64,000 nt of DNA from Nymphaea colorata (taxonomy: Eukaryota > Streptophyta > Magnoliopsida > Nymphaeales > Nymphaeaceae), in contig NC_045141.1 in NCBI RefSeq assembly GCF_008831285.2, positions 23,648,742 to 23,712,741 of the forward strand. Reading direction: 5' to 3'. The number at the start of each line of letters is the position of its first letter. Position 1 is the stretch's first letter. The position numbers and the translations under genes were made by a program. Positions 36,233-46,241 of this stretch are shown here, piece by piece. Under the pieces are notes generated by a model. That model was not told the origin of the DNA, did not search any database, and saw only the letters and a program-made list of their open reading frames with translations.

Positions 36233-37420
36233 GACTCAACAAGTAAAAGGCTTGAGGAAGAAGAAGAATGATGCGAATGTAGTCTTAGGGGGAGCGCTTT
36301 CTCTTATATATATATATATATATATATATGCATGCATGGGATGATGAAACAATAATACTCTATATGAGAGTGGGAAGGAGAGGTTGTGAATGAAGAAAGA
36401 AAATAGAGGTTCAAAGAAAAGCAACGAGAAATGATAAAAACTAATACTTGGATGATGAAAACGTTCACCATCTTCATTTTTTTTTTCTGTCTTTTTGTTG
36501 ACCATCCATTATCATGAATCAGACTGTTTTTATTAAATGATTGATTTTAGGAAATAAGAATCACTATATATATATATATATATCAAAAGTGTAAGCTACC
36601 GAAAGTATCACCGTCCTCAAATCATAATCAGTGCCAGTGGTCTGCTCTCGGATTATCTGTGTGCTCCTGAAACAAACCATGATGAAAGGAATATGATGAG
36701 TGTGATCCGCTGTAGTTTCTTTTAATAGAAAAAACTAGAAACAGAATAATCAAAATTAAAATGAATAGGAAAGGTAAGTTCCAATCTTTGCACCTAAAAA
36801 GGAAAGCAGTTTCAATTTATTTATACCAGTACATTTAATTTAAGGGAAGTCTTGGTCATTGCACATAGGCCCACTTCAAGGCGTGGAGAAATTTGGCATG
36901 CCACTATATTTTTCTTCTATATATACATCCATTAGAGAAAGAAAGAGAGATTATGAAGTGGAGAACACGACGCCCAAGTGCATATAAGATTTGAAAACAT
37001 ATAAAACTGAAAGAAACTGAAAATATCTGATGCATGGATCGTACTTAATTAATGAACTGATAAATTCGGTACAATTAAAATGCATTAATTTTTTAAAATA
37101 TGACATCTAATAAATTTCTGCACTCCTTGAAGTGAACCTATGTGCAATGACCAAGACTTCCCTTAAATTAAATTTACTGGTATAAATAAATTGAAACTGC
37201 TTTCCTTTTTAGGTGCAAAGATTGGAACTTACCTTTCCTATTAATTTTAATTTCGATTATTCTGTTTCTAGTTTTTTCTATTCAAAGAAACTACAGCGGA
37301 TCACACTCATCAAATTCCTTTCATCATGGTTTGTTTCAGGAGCACACAGATAATCCGACAGCCGACCACTGGCACTGATTATGATTTGAGGACGGTGATA
37401 CTTTCGGTAGCTTACACTTT

Positions 37421-37460
<40 letters not shown>

Positions 37461-37769
37461 TCTTATTTCCTAAAGTCACTCAATCATTTAATAAAAACAG
37501 TCTGATTCATGATAATGGATGGTCAACAAAAAGACAGAAAAAAAATGAAGATGGTCAGCATTTTCATCATCCAAGTATTAGTTTTTACCATTTCTCGTTG
37601 TTTCCATGTATGTTCTTTCTTCATTCACAACCTCTCCTTCCCTCTCTCATATATAGTACCATTGTTTCATCATCCCATGCATGCATATATATATATATAT
37701 ATAAGCGCTGCCCATAAGACTACATTCGCATCTTTCTTCTTCTTCCTCAAGCCTTTTACTTCTTGAGTC

Positions 37770-37912
37770 ATGTCTTCCCTTCGTCTCCTCCCCTCTTTCC
37801 TCTTCTTGTTCTTCCCAAACCGGCTTTGTGAAGGCGGACATCTTTTCATGGCATTTGATGATGTGGATCATGGCAGTAAAATGACAAAAACTTACCACCA
37901 TTCTTTCAAGCG
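37770..37912 (+). pseudogene. RGF/GOLVEN-like precursor, exon 1 fragment (right palindrome arm)
   Basis: It encodes MSSLRLLPSFLFLFFPN, then RLCEGGHLFMAFDD and KMTKTYHHSF, the counterpart of the left-arm exon and of the intact gene at 44873. Similarity to the parent ends after the KMTKTY segment and no exon 2 or peptide motif follows. The frame runs on into unrelated codons to 38054. The leader (TATATAAGCGCTGCCCATAAG) is conserved with the parent promoter, so it might still be transcribed. It points away from the left-arm copy. Confidence 0.8.
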
Positions 37913-38737
37913 TCAATCAATTAAACCAGTTTTAACAAAACTATATGTTCGCTTGCTAAAATATTCCTCAAATATGCTCCAAGGGTCTTGTACAGTGCTT
38001 CTATGTTTATCAACCACCAGTGATCAACTAAAGGCATACTATGTCCTCTTATAGGTCCAATGGATCTTTCTTTTCTGCGCTATATAACCAGGAAGTCCTT
38101 CTTTAACTTAGCTGAGATAGTAACTGGAAGCCCTTTTCTTTTCTTCTACATATATGGATGCATGGGATGAGAAAAACTTGAAACCGTTTCTGCTATTGTT
38201 AGCTTTTATATATTCACTAATTTTGAATATTTATGTTGCATGGAATTGAAGATTTCACATAAGGAGTGAGCAGGTGGTAAAAGGAGAGTTTGACGAGAAA
38301 ATTTCACTCACAAAATGAGACATATGTAGCTGGATTTTCAATGGCATAAAACCCCAGAGTACTGCGTTTTCAATGTTACTAAAGTTCGTGCATACTTTAG
38401 GTAAGACAGAGCGGTTCACGCAAGTTTCGATCTCTGAATGCTTTCCTGATAACGGAAGCCCCACCCACTCTATCAAACCCCGACAAACCTACAAAATAGC
38501 TTCACGTTATCACATACTTTTGTGTATCATTCATGTCTGATGCGATGGTTTGATACGGTATTGATATTCAATCAAGATGCATCTGTTAGGTTCCATTACT
38601 TTCTGGTGATATCTACGCATGCACAAATGCTTGCAAGAATAGTAGTCTGCCGCTGGGGAGCACACTTTGACAATGAGCGTCTGACATCCCAATTAAGCAT
38701 GCCATTTTGGTATTCCAAGGTCTCCTTTGGAATGCTC

Positions 38738-39404
38738 GGGGCTTCCCCAACAAAGCCGGGGATTCTTCCTCCTCGTCCTCCATTTTTAGGGACGAAGGAT
38801 TGGCTGTCAATTCGGGATTCACAGCCGGGGCCGGGTATTGCCTCAATCCGAACAGGACCTCCGCAACCTCGGATCGAAACTCTTGGCACCTTGGCAGGCC
38901 GCTGTTTCGCTCCAATCAGGTTCTGAACGACATAGAGAGAGATACAGGCGAGAGAGAAAGAATCGGAAACAAATGAATGTTTTGGGTCGCTGAAACAGAC
39001 ACTCTCCGATGGATTGGCGCGTTGGATGGTGGCGAAACAGCAACAGTGTTCCACTTCTCCGGCAACTCCTAGTGCGGCGTCCGTTTCGCCACCATCCAAC
39101 GTACCAATCCGTCGGAGAGTGGTCTGTTTCAGCGACCCAAAACATTCATTTGTTTCCGATTCTTTCTCTCTCGCCTGTATCTCTCTCTCTCTCTGTCGTT
39201 CAGAAGCCGATTGGAGCGAAACAGCAGCCTGCCAAGGTGCCAAGAGTTTCGATCCAGGAGGAGATCGAGATCGAGGTTGCGGAGGTCCTGTTCGGATTGA
39301 GGCAATACCCGACCCCGGCTGTGAATCACGAATTGACAGCAATCCTTCGTCCCTAAAAATGGAGGACAAGGAGGAAGAATCCCCGGCTTTGTTGGGGAAG
39401 CCCC
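38738..39404. repeat. fold-back of inverted gene fragments (arms about 300 bp, loop about 44 bp)
   Basis: The left arm (38738-39038) starts GGGGCTTCCCCAACAAAGCC and the right arm (39083-39404) ends with the exact inverse. The arms stay highly similar up to the central GGCGAAAC/GTTTCGCC. The right arm has about 17 extra bases around 39251-39270. Both arms are coding-like and GC rich, unlike the surroundings. The long open frame across the minus strand (38596-39369) is a by-product of the palindrome. No clear target-site duplication was found outside the ends. Confidence 0.9.
39200..39357 (+). pseudogene. TIC-like (TIME FOR COFFEE family) gene fragment
   Basis: The plus strand encodes PIGAKQQPAKVPRVSIQEE, followed by IEIEVAEVLFGLRQYP and a stop at 39355-39357. 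The run EEIEIEVAEVLFGL with a preceding basic KVPR segment is characteristic of plant TIC/TIC-like nuclear clock proteins, recognised from memory and not by a search. Only about 50 residues are present. The inverted copy in the left arm keeps AKQRPAKVPRVSI but lacks about 17 bases in the EEIEIE region, which shifts its frame. Both are fragments without start, domains or downstream exons. Confidence 0.5.
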
Positions 39405-39835
39405 TGCAAATCTTGTGAACAATGCATACAACGGGGAATTAATTAAGGTGGTTCAACCCTTCAAGTCCATCCTAGAAGGCACAACAACAATCCTTTTCCT
39501 ATTTTTCTGATATGAGATATATAACAGTATTCTTCCTCAAATGTAGCCCAAAGAAAAACATAGAAAACGTCGTGATAGCAGGGGCTGCTGGAACTTACCG
39601 GCGAATAACATAAGTACAGGAAATTAGTAAATAAGAGCTGACAATAGCTCAGTTCACCTTGCTAAGGCCGATTGGACTCAACGACTTTCAAGTCAAAAGC
39701 AGGAACGGTTTCATATTAGCATCAGTACTTGATACTTGAAGGGATAAGAGAGATCTAGAGAAAGAGAGAGACAAGAAACAGATTAAAGGGGCTCCGATGA
39801 ATATCCCACCCCCAATGGACAAGATTTTCAATTTC

Positions 39836-40192
39836 GATATATTCTGATTTAGCACAATCTGCACATTTACGATGAGACAGGCCACCAGCCAGATGGTTGC
39901 ATCATTGGTGACAGCCTTATCTGCATTTTATTGATGCCCACTCAAGATTTATAAGGACTTATTTCATTACATAAAGTCTGATGTTGTGGCTGCCTTTGGC
40001 AACTCTGTTCAATTTGAGGAAAATGAAGAAGACGCGGGTATCGCTCCAGCTCATTCTCACAAATGCAACAGATCACATCGTTATCAAAATGGCAACAGAC
40101 TGTATCAACGCTGAAGGCAAATCTCACAAAGATGCAGAAATCAGACTGCCTTGTCTCATCATAAATGTCTAGATAATGCTAAATTGGAATGT
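39836..40192. repeat. inverted repeat with about 46-bp arms
   Basis: TTTAGCACAATCTGCACATTTACGATGAGAC-type sequence at about 39838-39882 recurs inverted at about 40146-40192 (GTCTCATCATAAATGTCTAG onward) at roughly 80% identity. The intervening 260 bases show no gene. It may be a small MITE, but the ends and target-site duplication are not clear. Confidence 0.5.
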
Positions 40193-40376
40193 ATTAAAAC
40201 TGACAATCTTAAGCATCCAAAAAGACTACATATAATATATCAAAAAGTGACCTTGCCTATGCGACGAGTGAAGAAAATGGGTAAGAGAGAGGACGTTGGA
40301 TTTTCATGCCAATTTTGTATTGCTGAACCTTTTGATATTTGCTGTGGTAATATGTTCACTGGAATCTTGTGACACT

Positions 40377-40553
40377 AGGGGATGTTTGGAAGCAGTAACA
40401 TACTTACTGTTGCTGTGCTGATGTATCTATCCGAAACAATTTGGCAAATTCATAGAACATTAATTTTAATATTCTATGAATCTCTTCCAATCTTTGAGGT
40501 AGATTTATGAACACTCATATGATGTTCATGTTGCCAAAACAACCCCTTATACC
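40377..40553. mobile_element. putative MITE with terminal inverted repeats
   Basis: The left end AGGGGATGTTTGGAAGCAGT and the right end, read inverted, AGGGGTTGTTTTGGCAACAT share about 14 bases. The intervening sequence is AT rich and non-coding, and the total length of about 177 bases suits a PIF/Harbinger or hAT MITE. I could not confirm a target-site duplication. Confidence 0.4.
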
Positions 40554-40835
40554 CATCGTTTATGGTTTTTTAAATGGGCTTACCTACTATGGGTTTCTCA
40601 AGACTTTAACCAGGAATTGTGGATCAGCTTTAGAGGATTTTATTACCAAACTTCAAAAGGAATTCCCGTTAAAGTTTTTTTGCTGTTAATCATGTGAGCC
40701 AATTCATACATCGACCAATATAAAGCAACTATCCAGCTGTGAAGAGGACCCTCATAAATATCAAAGGAAGTATTAGTACGAGACTTGAACATAATTTATG
40801 AAACCATTCTTACACTTAGAGCATTTTCTGATTAA

Positions 40836-41265
40836 GAATGGGCTGGATGTCATCAAACATAAAGATCTACATTGGGATCCTGTGTATTTCTTGTAGCTAG
40901 TTGCGTTTCTTGTAACGCCAACAAGCAAAAGAGCGTAGCAAGGTCAGGTGTAGAGGCAAAACATCATGCCATGGCATCTTCTGCTACTGAATTAACATAG
41001 ATTTAGTTTTTATTAACAAACAGTGGCATAAGAATTAATTCTTGCACCTATTTATATTGTGACAATAAGAGTGCTATCACATGACGACAAATTTGGTACT
41101 TCAAAACAGATCCAAGCACATAGAAATTGATTTTCATTATATTATAAAACGATTGGCTCAAGCACAACTGACTAGTAAGCGTATTCAATCAGATTAACAA
41201 AAGCGTATTCAATCAGATTAACAAATTGTGGATATTTTTCCATAGTCCTTAACCAAATGGAGGAT
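40836..41265 (+). mobile_element. Ty1/Copia retrotransposon fossil, RNase H region
   Basis: Pieces of the plus strand read like the end of a Copia polyprotein: a WAGC-type start, KQKSVARSG, an MASSATELT-like segment, CDNKSAI, a HIEIDFH-like segment and a DIFxKSLTK-like end, in the normal order of the RNase H domain. Only this part remains; no reverse transcriptase, integrase or LTR is visible next to it. It is clearly broken, with several breaks in about 430 bases, and is therefore old. Confidence 0.8.
41177..41224. repeat. perfect 24-bp tandem duplication
   Basis: AAGCGTATTCAATCAGATTA plus ACAA occurs twice in a row without a mismatch, inside the Copia fossil. Its perfection suggests a recent slippage event. 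Confidence 0.95.
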
Positions 41266-41955
41266 CACAATAGATGAACAAATGAAAGCAAGATTACCAT
41301 GGTACGCACCAATCTTGTTAACGTTGAGAACCGAAAGAGTTGCAGGGTCCTAACCAATATTTAAATTCACGTTACATGTAGAAACCTCCAAATTTAAGTT
41401 TGGGAAAAGGGGAGATGGAGGAGTCCAACCTTAGATCCATGCATGGAGATCACCACGGATATGAGACCCACGGTGAAGCAAACATACCCTTAAAGAATAA
41501 TTGATCTAAATTTCATATTTGATCCTTTTTTTTTTTAAAAAAAATGGATCCTTATGTTTGCATACAAATTAAGGGTAGAGGGTTTTGAAGATAAATTTCA
41601 TATTTTCATTACTTTTTCTATTCTTTGGATGTCAGGTTTGCATGTAACTTAATCTATGGGGGATTTGAGGCAAACTCGAAAACCCCCTTTCTCTAATGAA
41701 TCAATTCCGGTTTTTCACATGATTTGTGGTTGTTCATCTCGTTCTTCAGACATTGGAAGCAAAATGCTAGAAATGAAAAGTTCTCAATGCTGGCATTCCT
41801 AAGAACGCAAGTAAATCAGCACTCAAGGGGGGAAGAAGTCACACTACTTGAAGAAATTCAAGCGTCTTTCTCTCTAATCACAAGACTGTCCTGTATTTAT
41901 GTTTTTCATTCCGGCTTGTTTTTGCGGAGGGAAAAGATGAAGGAATCTAAATATA
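41266..41955. other. intergenic DNA between the Copia fossil and the SAUR copy
   Basis: No gene recognised. Poly(T)/poly(A) tracts occur near 41528-41543. An LTR belonging to the neighbouring fossil was looked for and not seen. Confidence 0.4.
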
Positions 41956-43074
41956 TGTGCAGCTGACATGGCTGGCCGATCAAGAACGCATCCTGACTTT
42001 GAACCAGCAGAGCTACAAGTTGTTGTTCAAACGTTTCATGACTTTGAATCAAGTCTCAACCCACTGGCCCCTTGACCTACCCCACGGCGCTGGCTGTTCC
42101 TATCAGGCGTCGTCGTCAAAAAAGAAAAGAAACCGATATGGTCCATATGGATGGACATGGTGTTGACTCGAATCAGAAATGATTAACCAACATCGAACCG
42201 AAACGTCTCGGTCTAGTCCAAACCATTGCTTCCCCAACCGTCCCCGAACGTTCCCCCTCTGCCGGGACCTCCTCCTCCCCGACCTGCCGGAAAACTTATC
42301 GGCGGCAATTCCTTGCTGTGAGAGACCGGGCAGGGGATGGCAGAACCCGTACTCCCTTTCCGACTCCTTCAGCAACTGGCGAAAGAGTGGGTAGTTGAAG
42401 TCACAGACGGGGAAAACGAACCGGAGCTTTTGCCCGCCCTTCTCCCCCACGTAGACCGCCAGGTGCCCCTTGGGACATTCTTCTGCACCTCCTCATGCCC
42501 ACGGCTACCGCCAGGGTACAAGGCGGTGAAGCTCTTCATGATGGCCACGCTAAAGCCACCGAACTTCTTCTTCTCCTGCTTCTGTTCCTGCCACCTCCTT
42601 CTTTGTTCTCCAACTTCTCGTACAGGACCAATTTTTGTGGGGAGTCTGTTCGACATACCTTCTCAAACTTTGCACGGACTGTTACATCCATCTTCAATGA
42701 AGATACGGCCGGATTGTTGGCACCAATGAAGCTTTTTTCTTTTATAGCTATGCGCTCCAGATGAAGAAGCTGGCGGCCGCCGGCTGCTCGAAGAACTCCG
42801 GCTTCTTTCCCTGTGGAAGAAGAAGTGAAGGAGGATGGTGGAACATGCGAGGTCGATTGCTTCTCTGCAGGAGGGACCGAAGGAAATGTGATTGAAAGAT
42901 TTTGTGGATAATTGAATGGAAGCAAAGGTCAGGAGGGGAGGATTCATTTGTACAGGGTCAGTGGATCGTAGTCCGTAGAATTGCTGCCCAATCGGCTATT
43001 TGACTGTTACATTTTGGTCAAAATTTGCGAAAGCCCGTGTATCAATTTGGTCGTCGAGGTGATGCTTCCGTGAG
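41956..43074. repeat. segmental duplication copy 1 (SAUR block)
   Basis: This block aligns in the same orientation with 53423-54454: it shares the SAUR-like region, the upstream leader, and the end TTTTGGTCAAAATTTxC followed by CCCGTGTAT and GATGCTTCCGTG. Both copies then run into CT repeats. The first part, 41956-42120, also matches 50078-50264. Confidence 0.85.
42150..42692 (-). pseudogene. SAUR auxin-responsive gene copy, frameshifted
   Basis: The minus-strand start MDVTVRAKFEKVCRTDSPQ matches the intact SAUR at 53.6-54.1 kb. The frame then changes near 42590-42610, before EKKKFGGFSVAIMKSFTALY, and again near 42470, where one G of the intact GGGG in the VPKGH codons is missing. The SAUR core resumes in a third frame as MGEKGGQKLRFVFPVCDFNY and PLFRQLLKESEREYGF. 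The start and all conserved blocks exist but not in one frame, so a full SAUR cannot be made. The C-terminal IPCQVSRFESV part of the intact copy is also shortened. Confidence 0.85.
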
Positions 43075-43079
43075 GAAAC

Positions 43080-44720
43080 ACACACACACTCTCTCTCTCT
43101 GTACATCCTCTGCTTGCAAGGAGGTAGGCCATGGGGAAATCTCTTTTCTCTTGTTACGGCTCGTCTTTTATGGCCTAGATTACAAGCGAGCTTCAGATTC
43201 ATGAATTTCTAATAATACTGTCAGCTTTTCAACTGACTATGCAGGCATAGAGATTCAGATGAATCAATTGAGAATTGATCAAAAATTTTAAAACGTTTCT
43301 TTAAAAAAAAAGTAGATGTATAAAAATATTTAGAAACAAAAATTCAGGTTATATTTTTAAAAAATAGTGCCTTGCTTACATGTTAACACATGGTAATCTT
43401 GAATCAATTTAATTGGGACCGACGACTTTGATAAGGCTCATCATGCATTCCTTGATAATTGCCAAACTAGAGATTCAAGCAGTGTAGAGTCAGAAACTTT
43501 CTGTAGAAAAGCATCACGTCAGAAAACCTTAAACCATTCACATTCAACATCGACGCCTTCTTTAGCCTTTTGCTCGATCTGAATAGAGTTGCCATTCTCG
43601 TTCACACTTCACAGATACAGATCTCTTTAACCTAGCTTGTTGGCTTAAAGGATATGAACGATACAAATATTTGACGTTATTGCAAGAGAAAATGGGAGCA
43701 AAAGTAATTTCTAAACCAAGAAAATTGAATGGCAGTTTACCTGGATCTTGAACCGCGCACGTATTGCTTGGAAAAAGAGAGAGGTTTCTCCTGAAATTTT
43801 GGACAGATCTCGTGCTGCGGGTTCCTTAGATGAGCATTAAACAAGGAGAAACCTTTTCGGGAAAACGCTCGAGAATATTAACAAGATAAAGAATTCAAAG
43901 AACATACCGTGAAATAGGATTTGCGAACTTTTCATGGTACTACCGCACATTGTCCATTTTGCTTCTACTTGAACGTTTCCTTGAAAGAGCAGACTAGCTT
44001 TGCTTCCAATTTCAATTTGAGAAAACCTGACGGAACCAGAAAGTATAGAATCTATACTTCGAAGAACCTACAAATTAGTCTGGACCACGGTCCATCCATC
44101 GAGCTTTATTAGTCCCAGATCTGATCCGTCCACCCATGCAAGGCACAATTTGAACCATACTCGTTCTAGAAAGAGGTTTATAAGCTGAACGAGTAAAAGG
44201 ACATGGCAGTTTCCAGAACCAGCATGGATCCGGAACCCAATACAGATTCAAAACAAACAAGTCTGGGGCGCTGATTTAGCAGACCCGACCCGTTTGCCGG
44301 ACCGATGTCGACGGCAGCAAAAATGCACTCAACTCCTAGAAAAAGCCAAATGTCATTTTCCATGTTCTCCTTGGAACCCCACCTTCTCCCCTTCTTTGTA
44401 GTTTAGTAATTTATTTTGCTTGAGCATGAGAGAATGTAGCATGCAAGCAACCAAAGGGGGAAAAGAAGAAGAATGGTACAGAAAACAACGGAGCCTTTAC
44501 TGTATTCTCCTCCTCCTCCTTTCTCTTTCATCTCTCTCTCTCCCTGTCTTTGTGGGTTCCGCTGTGCCTGTTGGGTTGAAAGCACAGCGGCAGACACATT
44601 GGGACAGAATATCTGCATCACGTCCCATCACCCACGAACCTGCATGCTCTTCCCTTTGCAGAACGAACCTTCTTCTTCCCCCTTCCCCCCTACATTCCTG
44701 CATTTATTGCTCTCTCTCGC
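43080..44720. other. intergenic DNA upstream of the RGF locus
   Basis: No recognisable gene. It includes a short CA/CT microsatellite at about 43079-43102 and pyrimidine-rich DNA from 44500 that leads into the RGF promoter. The opposite-strand frames over the CT-rich part are low complexity. Confidence 0.5.
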
Positions 44721-44791
44721 CCCCTCTCACTTTTTCTCTCTCCCTCCCTCTCTCGTATATGGTATCATTCTTTCGTCATCCCATGCATCCA

Positions 44792-44800
44792 TATATAAGT
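44792..44800 (+). promoter_or_regulatory. TATA box of the RGF/GOLVEN precursor gene
   Basis: CATATATAAGTAGG lies about 80 bases before the ATG at 44873. The same leader (CTATAAGACTACATTCGCATC) follows in both palindrome copies, where the TATA element has expanded into a longer TA run. Confidence 0.65.
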
Positions 44801-44872
44801 AGGAGAAACCGCTGCCTATAAGACTACATTCGCATCTTTCTCTTCTTCCTCAACCCTTTTACTTCTTAAGTC

Positions 44873-45389
44873 ATGTCTTCCCTTCTTCTCCTCCCCTCTT
44901 TCCTCTTCTTGTTCTTCTCAAGCCAGCTTTGTGAAGGCCGACATCTTTTCATGGCATTTGATGATGTTGTGGATCGTGGCAGTAAAATGACTAAAACTTA
45001 CGAGCTTTCTTACGAGGTTGGTGTTTCATGTTTGTCTCTCTCTGACATTTGCGGTCTTTTATCATTTTTATAATTCAGATGTCTGATCTCCTTTCTAATT
45101 TCAGAATGAAAATAGTGCACTAGTGAAGGTAGAGAACAGGCCAAAAGGGGAATTGATGAGGGGAAAGCCAGATGAAAGAATGACGGAGCATGGAAAGCAT
45201 ACAGTGGAAGGTGGAAAGAGAAGGGCTGCAGAGGGAGTGCAGAAGACTGATAGCATGATTTCAGGTCTAGTAGTTAGAATTAAGTTTCTTTCAACCGCGC
45301 CATGGAGTGTGCCTCGCAAGGGACATGCTGAACCAGGGTTTCACCTAGATTATGCACCTCCAAAGATACATCCACCTTCTCATAACTGA
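44873..45389 (+). CDS. RGF/GOLVEN/CLEL secreted peptide precursor
   Basis: Exons 44873-45016 and 45105-45389 join in phase 0 over an 88-base GT..AG intron and give 142 residues. The N-terminus MSSLLLLPSFLFLFFSS is a signal peptide ending near CEG. The middle is charged and unstructured (KVENRPKGELMRGKPDERM). The last 13 residues, DYAPPKIHPPSHN, followed directly by the stop, match the RGF consensus D-Y-x-x-P-x-x-x-P-P-x-x-N, including the Asp-Tyr tyrosine-sulfation site. Family members are processed, sulfated and hydroxyproline-modified signals that act on RGI receptor kinases in root meristem and gravitropic growth. Two broken exon-1 copies sit in the palindrome at 36-38 kb. A second RGF motif lies 850 bases downstream. 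Confidence 0.85.
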
Positions 45390-45689
45390 ATTCATGGCTC
45401 ATTTAACTCTTCGCCCTTTCTTAGCCTGCTTCATTTTTGACACCCAAATGTCCAGGTAGGGGAGAAGGCATCTCAGGTGTAACCGTCGCTAAACAAGGTA
45501 GTCTTTTCCATATTAATGTATAGTGAAAACGTAGAAGGTGAAGGAGCGATATTTATGAACAATTTGTAGTTGCATCTACATGGTTGATATGCTAACATAT
45601 GGATTAGTTAATCTGGCTCAGCCTTTCGCATGCTGTGTTAACTTGTTATTCTCCACCATCTTGATTACTTATTGTCTCAGCTAATACCT

Positions 45690-46241
45690 ATGATCAATAA
45701 AGCAATGATCATCGCAACCTTCCTGTTGTTTTGGTTTTCACTTTCTGTTTTTTACTTCTGTTTGTTTGGCTTCCATGTGGCCATATAATTGATACCAATT
45801 GCGTTGCAGGCACCGAGTCATTCAAACCCTCTTCTCATAACGTTAAAAGGCAACCGAATAGATTAGAGGTATTTTACGCAAATCACGCACTTTTCTCAGA
45901 TTTAGATTGCAAATTAATGTCTCAAAGTTAGCGCACATTACCGAAGTGAATAGTAGGAGTCTAGCACTACAGCAGTGTCTCTGACCATCGTCGTAGTTGT
46001 GGCTATGACTAGAAAAAATAGCAGAAATATGAGGTTATTGTGAGGGGGGGGAAGGAATCAAATAGTTCTGAAACTGTGCTATGTGTGTGTGTAGGTGTCA
46101 CAAAAACTGGACCGATCGGCTGTGGAATTCCATTTCCAGGAAGGAGAAAATGAGTCTACTGCACTTGATGTTTCTGATATAGTAATCAACGATTATCCTG
46201 AGCCCCATCGGAACCCACCAGCTAACAACGAAGTACCATAG
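45690..46241 (+). CDS. second RGF/GOLVEN-type peptide (tandem gene or alternative 3' exons)
   Basis: Two exons are clear: 45810-45868 (TESFKPSSHNVKRQPNRLE) and 46095-46241, joined in phase 0 and ending NDYPEPHRNPPANNEVP plus stop. DYPEPHRNPPANN fits the RGF consensus but is a different subtype from the upstream peptide. The first exon is ambiguous. (a) ATG at 45690 or 45705 starts a hydrophobic signal-like stretch (MIIATFLLFWFSLSVFYF) that could splice from 45759 in the correct phase, but the intron would be only 50 bases. (b) The upstream gene's exon 2 has donors after 45210 and 45264, both in the matching phase 1, so exons 1 and 2 of that gene could splice here and replace the first peptide. 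Sequence alone does not decide. Confidence 0.65.

Larger units (their letters stand above)
34948..38627. repeat. 3.7-kb imperfect palindrome (inverted duplication)
   Basis: The left arm (about 34948-36895) is the inverse of the right arm (about 37110-38627), with a spacer of about 214 bases. Anchors are GGAACCTAACAGATGCATCT at about 34989 against AGATGCATCTGTTAGGTTCC at about 38575, and GGGAAGTCTTGGTCATTGCA at about 36844 against its inverse at about 37140. The left arm has about 490 extra bases (about 35600-36085) absent from the right. Each arm holds a broken RGF-like first exon plus two promoter-like blocks. The arms differ by many substitutions and indels, so it is not a fresh assembly artefact. 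Confidence 0.9.

Noticed and set aside
38596-39369. 257-codon minus-strand open frame across the fold-back
   Set aside because: It runs through both arms and the loop of an inverted repeat, so its second half mirrors its first. It is a by-product of low stop-codon density in GC-rich palindromic DNA. Only the short TIC-like stretch has family character.
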